DNA from: JAKAXS01 sp041940525
GTDB lineage: Bacteria > Pseudomonadota > Alphaproteobacteria > Rhizobiales > Hyphomicrobiaceae
Direction: 5' to 3'
Length of the DNA: 20,276 nucleotides
Assembly (NCBI GenBank): GCA_041940525.1
Contig: JBGTSB010000053.1
Coordinates: forward strand, 1-20,276
Below the pieces are notes generated by a model. The model searched no databases, was not told where the DNA came from, and saw only the letters and a list, made by a program, of their open reading frames with translations. The translations under genes and the position numbers were made by a program. Shown piece after piece: positions 15,519 through 20,276 of this stretch. How positions within the stretch are numbered: position 1 is the first letter of the stretch; each line of letters begins with the position of its first letter.

Positions 15519-16571
15519 ATGTTCCAAACCTTCAATTGGCTTTGGCACTGGGCTAATCACTTCTTGCCCGAAACGCCCGGCGGCAAACTCTCCCTCTTCA
15601 TCGTAACAGCCCGGCAAGCAGGCCGCCTGGTTCTGGTCTGGCCGCTCGTAAAGACCAAGGCCGGCGCCGCGCATCAACTGCGCTGGATGGGTGAACCGGT
15701 CAGCCAATACGGGGACGTGCTGATCGACAAAACTTGCGACAGCGTAGACGTTCTGCAAGGCGCCTGGCAACACATGAAGGATCATGCTGGCGCAAGTGTC
15801 CTTCAACTCAACAAGGTCCGCGCGGATTCCAACGTCGCCGCGTTACTCACAAATCTTCGCGCGCAAACGGCAAACCAAACCACAGCGCCCTACCTCGATC
15901 TCTCCAGCGCCAAAAGCTATGACGACTATGAAACGCGCTATTCCAGCGGAACACGCCGCAACAGAGGCCGGCAACGCCGCCGCCTTTCTGAACGCGGCGC
16001 CATTACCCTTGAGTGGCACACGTCAGGACCGCAAACCGCCGCTCTCGTCTCCCAGACCTTCGACCTGAAACGCGCTTGGCTGCAGAGCCGTGGCATCATT
16101 TCGCCAGCCCTCGCCGATCCGCGCACCAAGCAGTTCTTTCTCGACGTTACATGCGCCAGCAAACACCCCGCCGGATGTCACGTCGCGGCACTGCATTGCG
16201 CCGACAAACCCGTCGCTCTGGAAATCGGCGTGCAATGCCGAGGCCGCACGGCGATCCACATCATCGCCTACGATCTAGACTTTGAGAAAACCGCCGCCGG
16301 GGCGCTACTCTTCGAGGACAGCATCCGCCATGCCTATGACGAAGGCTGCTCGGTCTATGACCTGCTCGCGCCGGGCGACAGCTACAAGATGAAATGGGCC
16401 GATGACGCCGTTGCCATCGCCGACTGGTCCGTACCTCTGAACTCGCTGGGATGGCTCTACGCCAACGTCTATTCGGCGGCGCTCCGCCCGTTCGCGAAGC
16501 GCGCCGTCAACGCCTTGCCCGCCAGCATCCGCAGGGCCATTACAGCCAAGCTGATGAGCAAGCGCGTTTGA
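15519..16571 (+). CDS. CelD/FemAB-like GNAT N-acyltransferase (5' end frameshifted)
   Basis: A 350-residue protein of the Acetyltransf_6 (CelD/BcsL, BioF2-like) family, GNAT-fold enzymes that move acyl groups and are often found with cellulose or exopolysaccharide genes. Visible features are the N-terminal FQTFNWLWHW, a QYGDVLID strand, and a catalytic half from about residue 140 to 290. The latter has RNRGRQRRRLSERG, a central beta region with HVAALHCADKPVALEIG, and the typical ending DLLAPGDSYKMKWADD (281-296). The start at 15519 is only the first usable codon in this frame; the natural protein probably begins at 15398 in another frame. The acceptor is unknown. It ends 15 bases from the convergent VOC gene. 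Confidence 0.82.
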   Translation: MFQTFNWLWHWANHFLPETPGGKLSLFIVTARQAGRLVLVWPLVKTKAGAAHQLRWMGEPVSQYGDVLIDKTCDSVDVLQGAWQHMKDHAGASVLQLNKVRADSNVAALLTNLRAQTANQTTAPYLDLSSAKSYDDYETRYSSGTRRNRGRQRRRLSERGAITLEWHTSGPQTAALVSQTFDLKRAWLQSRGIISPALADPRTKQFFLDVTCASKHPAGCHVAALHCADKPVALEIGVQCRGRTAIHIIAYDLDFEKTAAGALLFEDSIRHAYDEGCSVYDLLAPGDSYKMKWADDAVAIADWSVPLNSLGWLYANVYSAALRPFAKRAVNALPASIRRAITAKLMSKRV

Positions 16572-16586
16572 CGCCGAGGCCGCACA

Positions 16587-16991
16587 TCACTTCTCAACGT
16601 ACGACGGATCCATCCAAAACGGTTCCCAGGTGTGGCCGTCCAAATCCTCAAATGTTCGCTGAACCATAAAGCCGTGATCCTGTTTAGATCTGGGCTCTTT
16701 GCCGCCAGCCGCGAGCGCAGCTGACACCATAGCATCGACGGCCTCTTCGCTCTCCAGCCCAAGCGCGACGAGCACTCCAGTCGTCTCTTGAGTATTCGGG
16801 ATGGGCTTAACTATGAATGTCTTGAAATAGTTCTCCTGAAGCAACATGACAAAATTCTCCTCCGAGACAATCATGCAAGCAGCATTCTCGTTCGTGAATT
16901 GAGGGTTGAACGAAAAGCCAAGTGCCTTGAAGAAGCTCATGGATTTCTGCAAATCAGAAACCGGCAAATTGACAAAGATCTTAGTACTCAT
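16587..16991 (-). CDS. VOC family protein (glyoxalase/dioxygenase fold)
   Basis: A 134-residue protein of the vicinal oxygen chelate superfamily, which covers glyoxalase I, extradiol dioxygenases and bleomycin/fosfomycin resistance proteins. The order is typical: IFVNLPVSDLQKSMSFFKAL at 5-24, a LGFSFNPQFTNENAACMIVS segment, FVMLLQENYFKTF, and the final DLDGHTWEPFWMDP. The H and E in the last motif would be metal ligands. The N-terminal position, usually His, reads NLPVSD, so a classical glyoxalase is unlikely. The ATG follows CAGGAGCACGTC, a good ribosome site. It diverges from the secreted protein at 17034 with a 42-base gap. Substrate unknown. Confidence 0.9.
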   Translation of the reverse strand: MSTKIFVNLPVSDLQKSMSFFKALGFSFNPQFTNENAACMIVSEENFVMLLQENYFKTFIVKPIPNTQETTGVLVALGLESEEAVDAMVSAALAAGGKEPRSKQDHGFMVQRTFEDLDGHTWEPFWMDPSYVEK

Positions 16992-17033
16992 GACGTGCTC
17001 CTGGTTTTGTTCAAACAGTAATCGCGCTCACCC

Positions 17034-17474
17034 ATGACGATGACAAAGTCCGCGCCATTCACTTCTCGCGACGAACGATCAGCGCAATCTTCGACAGCTG
17101 CTCAAAAAAAGTTTTGGTTCTTCGCATTGGCTGTAGCGATCGGCTGCGGACAGGCACCGGCAGCATCGGCGGAAGGTGCTTTGTCGACATCGCTCCCCAA
17201 GGGTCTGTGGGGCGAGTGGCTGGGAGACTGCGAGAACGGACTGCCGGCATCGCTGGTTTTCAAGAAGAAAGCTCTGTTTGAGAGCCGCACAAAGGAGGAC
17301 CTGACTTGCAAGGTGCATGCAGTGCGAACGCAATCAGAGGTACGCTGGTACGCAGATTTTGCCTGCAGCGACGGCTCCGTGCTCCAAATCGATATTCTGA
17401 AGCTCGGCGCCAAACGGATTCTGATATCCCCAAGGCCTCTGGGAGAAGCCTGCTCTTATAATCGGGCGCCCTAG
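17034..17474 (+). CDS. Secreted four-cysteine protein of unknown function
   Basis: I recognise no family in this 146-residue protein. A polar N-terminus with two lysines (K25 and K26) precedes the hydrophobic stretch FWFFALAVAIGCG, and APAASA at 41-46 is a good signal peptidase I site, so the mature part of about 100 residues should be periplasmic. The mature part has four cysteines (66, 92, 111, 140), enough for two disulfides. It also has a lipocalin-like or small beta-sheet pattern: GLWGEWLGDCENGLPASLVF, then VRWYADFACSDGSVLQIDIL. A second ATG at 17040 is possible. The gene lies between the divergent VOC gene and ada, 80 bases before the latter. No catalytic motif is visible. Confidence 0.75.
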   Translation: MTMTKSAPFTSRDERSAQSSTAAQKKFWFFALAVAIGCGQAPAASAEGALSTSLPKGLWGEWLGDCENGLPASLVFKKKALFESRTKEDLTCKVHAVRTQSEVRWYADFACSDGSVLQIDILKLGAKRILISPRPLGEACSYNRAP

Positions 17475-17499
17475 GCCCGAATTGCACAGCTTGAAAAGT

Positions 17500-17505
17500 T
17501 TGACA
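17500..17505 (+). promoter_or_regulatory. Consensus -35 hexamer upstream of ada
   Basis: A perfect TTGACA lies 50 bases before the ada start, with TTGAAA nine bases upstream of it. No good -10 box is found at 16-18 bases (the best is ATTGCG). A good -35 with a poor -10 suits an activated promoter. Ada activates its own gene in E. coli, but I see no E. coli-type Ada box here. Confidence 0.3.
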
Positions 17506-17554
17506 GCAAGATCCGGAGTGCGATTGCGTACCGGTTGGCCTATCCTCGCCCGCG

Positions 17555-18628
17555 ATGACAAAGCAGGTCAAAATAAGCCAGCGCCAACAGGCAATCGACC
17601 GTCAACAGTGGACAGCCGTGCTTGAGCGGGACAGCCGCTATGACGGCCACTTCTTCTATGCTGTCACGACAACCGGCGTCTATTGCCGCCCCACGTGTCC
17701 TGCACGCCGCGCCAAACGAGAAAACGTCCGCTTCTTCGCAACAACGAAAGAGGCCGAACAGGCAGGATTTCGCCCCTGTAAGCGCTGCAAGCCTACGAGC
17801 GGTGGACATGATAACACCGCCGATAAAATCAAAACTGCCTGCCGCATGATGGAAGAGGCAGGCGCCCCGCTCCCGCTTCGGACGCTGGCAGCGCAAGCAG
17901 ATCTCAGCACCTGCCATTTCCATCGGCTGTTTAAGAAAACGACCGGTCTGACACCGCGCGCATACGGTGAGTGCATACAAAAAGCTCGTCTACGGTCCGC
18001 ACTCCAAGACGACAGCACCAGCGTGACGTCCGGGTACCTCGACGCCGGTTACAATTCATCAAGCCGGTTCTATGAAAAGGCAGATGCGATGCTCGGGATG
18101 ACGCCAAAGGCATTCAAGCGTGGTGGCCAAGGCTCACGAGTGACATTCGCCACTGGCAAATGCTCACTGGGCCGCGTCCTCGTCGCAGCGAGCGACAAGG
18201 GCATTACAGCCATTCTACTCGGCGACAACGAGCAGGCACTGCTAGACGAGCTCAAAGCGCAGTTCCCGAATGCGGAACTGAGCAAAGGCGGGAAAGCTTT
18301 CGCCGGGACGGTCGCGAACGTAATCGCGTTCGTCGATCATCCGCAGCGCGACTTCCCATTGCCGCTCGACATTCGAGGCACGGCATTCCAGGAGCGCGTC
18401 TGGCAAGCACTCTTAAAGATACCGCCCGGCGAGACTGTCAGCTACTCCGAACTAGCCCGCCGTCTCGGCGTACCCCAGTCAGCTCGCGCGGTTGCCAGAG
18501 CATGCGCATCCAACACCATTGCCGTCGCAATTCCCTGCCACCGCGTTGTCCGGAGCGGCGGTGCGCTTTCAGGGTATCGATGGGGCGTTGAACGCAAAAA
18601 GCAGCTCTTGGATCGGGAAGAAGGCTGA
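17555..18628 (+). CDS. ada: Bifunctional DNA alkylation repair protein and regulator Ada
   Basis: Ada takes methyl groups from DNA onto its own cysteines and then activates alkylation-repair genes. At 357 residues it is full length (354 in E. coli). The N-terminal zinc and phosphotriester-repair domain has C44, C48, C75 and C78 (GVYCRPTCPAR and RPCKRCKP), with C44 as the methyl acceptor. An AraC-type DNA-binding domain covers about 88-190, with STCHFHRLFKKTTGLTPRAY and SSSRFYEKADAMLGMTPKAF. The C-terminal O6-methylguanine methyltransferase has IPCHRVVRSGGALSGYRWG, with C328 as the acceptor. All three parts look active. An AlkA-type glycosylase, a usual target of Ada, lies at 2721-3380. Confidence 0.96.
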   Translation: MTKQVKISQRQQAIDRQQWTAVLERDSRYDGHFFYAVTTTGVYCRPTCPARRAKRENVRFFATTKEAEQAGFRPCKRCKPTSGGHDNTADKIKTACRMMEEAGAPLPLRTLAAQADLSTCHFHRLFKKTTGLTPRAYGECIQKARLRSALQDDSTSVTSGYLDAGYNSSSRFYEKADAMLGMTPKAFKRGGQGSRVTFATGKCSLGRVLVAASDKGITAILLGDNEQALLDELKAQFPNAELSKGGKAFAGTVANVIAFVDHPQRDFPLPLDIRGTAFQERVWQALLKIPPGETVSYSELARRLGVPQSARAVARACASNTIAVAIPCHRVVRSGGALSGYRWGVERKKQLLDREEG

Positions 18629-18741
18629 AACCGTCCGCCGCACATGAAAGCTTGAACTAGGACACCCGGCAAAAGATTTCGTAATGTTTCGTGGTTCGCG
18701 CCCGTATAGGCGGTATCACTTGCTACACTGAGGACCACATT

Positions 18742-19215
18742 ATGAAGCGCACGATCATCATTGCCCTGGTCTCCGGCCTTATCGGATTTATTTCAGGCAA
18801 CGCATTCTGGTATCTAGCCAGCCCGCTTTGGATTGACGTGAAAGTCTCCGAAAGCGCTCCCGCCGGCGCGAACCTTACCACGCTGAAATCAGGCACCTTT
18901 AAAGACGCGGACGCGGTGCACAAAGGCAAGGGCACCGCTTCGATCCTAGAGGGTGACGGCCGCCGCTATGTACGTTTCACCGACTTTGAAGTTACCAACG
19001 GCCCCGATCTTGAGGTTTGGCTGGTCGCAAAGTCTGGCATTCAATCCAGCGAAGACGTCAAAACCAGCAAGTACCTCTCGCTCGGCCAGCTCAAAGGCAA
19101 CATCGGTCCGCAGAACTATGAAATCCCCCAAGATGTAGACCTCAACGAATACAGCTCCGTCGTTATTTGGTGCGAACAGTTCGGCGTCCTCTTCTCTCCC
19201 GCCGACCTGAAATAG
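18742..19215 (+). CDS. Membrane-anchored DM13 domain protein
   Basis: A 157-residue protein with one hydrophobic N-terminal segment (IIIALVSGLIGFISGNAFWYL, about 5-25) after MKR, either an uncleaved anchor or a signal peptide. A DM13 domain follows (about 49-152): SGTFKDADAVHKGKGTASI, VRFTDFEVTNGPDLEVWLV, LGQLKGNIGPQNYEIPQDVD and SSVVIWCEQFGVLF. DM13 is a beta-sandwich domain with a conserved near-C-terminal cysteine (C144 here), and a redox role has been suggested for it. The frame is open from 18691, but the ATG at 18742 has GAGGA about seven bases upstream and gives a clean signal-like N-terminus. It follows ada by 113 bases and is probably separately transcribed. Confidence 0.88.
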   Translation: MKRTIIIALVSGLIGFISGNAFWYLASPLWIDVKVSESAPAGANLTTLKSGTFKDADAVHKGKGTASILEGDGRRYVRFTDFEVTNGPDLEVWLVAKSGIQSSEDVKTSKYLSLGQLKGNIGPQNYEIPQDVDLNEYSSVVIWCEQFGVLFSPADLK

Positions 19216-19232
19216 CGATGCTGGCCGCATCG
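19216..19232 (+). terminator. Small hairpin after the DM13 gene (weak terminator candidate)
   Basis: CGATGC and GCATCG form a six-base stem around TGGCC, directly after the stop codon. The following bases hold only CTTTAT, not a clear U-run, so termination here would be weak. Confidence 0.3.
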
Positions 19233-19331
19233 AGTGCTGCTTTATAAGAAATCGCCTTCGCCCTTGTAGATTGCTTGGCCGCTCATCCGTCGTAAGGTGA
19301 CACGCATCGTCATCTACGCTGGAGAGCAGTC

Positions 19332-19820
19332 ATGTCTGAGTTGATCATCCTACTTCTCACCATCGTCACCGCGATAACCGTGAGCCTTGTAGGCGGTGTC
19401 TTCCTTGCTTTTTCATCCTTCATCATGCGTGCTCTGCAAGATGTTCCGGCCGACGTTGGCATGCGAGCCATGCAAGAGATCAATGTCACTGTTCTAAGAT
19501 CGCTGTTTCTAACCGCATTTTTCGCCGCCGGACTCACGTCGGTCATCTTAATTGTTCTGACTGCTTTGAATTGGCACCCGGCCAGCTCAGCATGGCTCAT
19601 CGCCGGCGCTATCACGTATTTGGCGGGCTGCATCCTCGTCACTATTGGACGCAATGTGCCGTTGAACAACGCTTTGGCCGCGGCAGACCCGTCTTCGACC
19701 GAGGGGCAGGACCTATGGACCAGCTATCTTGCCACCTGGACCGCTTGGAACCATATCCGCACCGCGGCGTGTATTCTCTCAACCATCTGCTTTGTCGTCG
19801 CCGCACTGAACCACCTCTGA
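19332..19820 (+). CDS. DUF1772 (anthrone oxygenase-like) membrane protein
   Basis: A 162-residue integral membrane protein with four hydrophobic segments (about 3-30, 56-79, 87-106 and 140-159). It fits DUF1772, a family that includes fungal anthrone oxygenases and many bacterial proteins of unknown role. Family marks are the first helix with GGVFLAFSSFIMRAL, the loop after helix three with TIGRNVPLNNALA, and the WTAWNHIRTAA motif entering helix four. The ATG has GGAGAGCAGTC upstream. It precedes the ABC transporter gene by 91 bases. No substrate can be assigned. Confidence 0.88.
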   Translation: MSELIILLLTIVTAITVSLVGGVFLAFSSFIMRALQDVPADVGMRAMQEINVTVLRSLFLTAFFAAGLTSVILIVLTALNWHPASSAWLIAGAITYLAGCILVTIGRNVPLNNALAAADPSSTEGQDLWTSYLATWTAWNHIRTAACILSTICFVVAALNHL

Positions 19821-19911
19821 TCGCGCTCCGTAATACAGACCTGGGCTTCTCCCTTGGCAACCGGAACGGTCCGCCCTAGAACTCGCCCGCCCACAAACGT
19901 TTAAGGTTTCC

Positions 19912-20276
19912 ATGCAGACAGTCATCTCGATTTCGAACCTGTCCAAGACATATGGCAGCGGCTTCAAGGCCTTGAAGAACGTGGACCTTGATATTCACAA
20001 GGGAGAGATCCTCGCGTTGCTCGGCCCCAACGGCGCCGGCAAGACGACGCTGATCAGCATCATCTGCGGCATCGTCAACGCCACGTCCGGTTCGGTCACT
20101 GTCGATGGCATGGACATCGTCAAGGATTACAGAGCCGTCCGCTCCATGATCGGCCTCGTCCCGCAAGAGTTGACGACTGACTCATTCGAAACACCGTGGG
20201 CGACAACCACCTTCAGCCGTGGCTTGTTCGGCAAACCTGCAAATCCGGCTTTGGTCGAAAAAATCCTCAAGTCTCT
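19912..20276 (+). CDS. ABC transporter ATP-binding protein, 3'-truncated by window edge
   Basis: The first 121 residues of an ABC transporter ATPase, open to the end of the window. The start MQTVISISNLSKTYGSG is followed by Walker A GPNGAGKTT (38-46), SGSVTVDGMDIV, and the Q-loop in IGLVPQELTTD (Q85). The downstream phrase FSRGLFGKPANPALVEKIL marks the class that works with ABC-2 type permeases, so an export permease gene probably follows outside the window. Substrate unknown. The ATG has AAGG about five bases upstream. Confidence 0.93.
   Translation, partial: MQTVISISNLSKTYGSGFKALKNVDLDIHKGEILALLGPNGAGKTTLISIICGIVNATSGSVTVDGMDIVKDYRAVRSMIGLVPQELTTDSFETPWATTTFSRGLFGKPANPALVEKILKS

Noticed and set aside
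1..20276. CRISPR array, insertion sequence, riboswitch or toxin-antitoxin pair
   Set aside because: No regular repeat-spacer series, no transposase-like protein, no recognisable riboswitch core and no small paired toxin-antitoxin genes were seen on either strand.

Overview
The window looks like the chromosome of an alphaproteobacterium, probably a member of the Hyphomicrobiales. I base this on high GC with strong GC bias at third codon positions, on the block rsmI-yraN-gshB-comM, on the block yggT-DUF167-folD, on dnaJ followed closely by pyrF, and on a GluQRS of the short type. The genus cannot be read from the sequence alone. No insertion sequence, prophage, CRISPR array or plasmid function was found.

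Layout. Positions 1-2709 (+) hold the 3' part of dnaJ, a NADPH-dependent FMN reductase-like gene, pyrF and a small DUF1330 gene, closely packed and probably co-transcribed. An AlkA-type DNA glycosylase (-, 2721-3380) diverges from gluQ (+, 3467-4363). A large proline/alanine-rich, membrane-anchored DUF1287 protein follows (about 4459-5982), then an AT-richer gap with a small orphan gene (6183-6551). Next comes the conserved run rsmI, yraN, gshB and comM (6619-10584, +). It converges on folD, with a folD terminator between them. The genes yggT, DUF167 and folD (12198-10658, -) form a compact operon.

Upstream of that operon on the minus strand lies the most unusual gene (14906-12321). It is a single 861-residue polypeptide with an adenylation domain, an acyl/peptidyl carrier domain with an intact GGDSL serine site, and an integral-membrane acyltransferase-3 domain. 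It carries activation, tethering and membrane transfer in one chain. By logic this resembles a fused D-alanylation (Dlt) system, but the final domain is of a different family and the binding pocket does not look like one for amino acids. A 298-bp gap with a candidate operator/promoter separates it from tRNA-Ala(CGC) and a CelD/FemAB-like N-acyltransferase gene. That gene appears to carry a +1 frameshift near its 5' end.

The right end (16587-20276) is a mixed set: a VOC-family protein (-), a small secreted four-cysteine protein, a full-length bifunctional Ada, a membrane-anchored DM13 protein, a DUF1772 membrane protein, and the 5' end of an ABC transporter ATPase cut by the window edge.

The core genes cover housekeeping: protein folding, pyrimidine, folate and glutathione synthesis, tRNA and rRNA modification, and DNA uptake or recombination. 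AlkA and Ada together cover repair of alkylated DNA. The most likely undescribed system is the adenylation-carrier-acyltransferase fusion and the genes near it.
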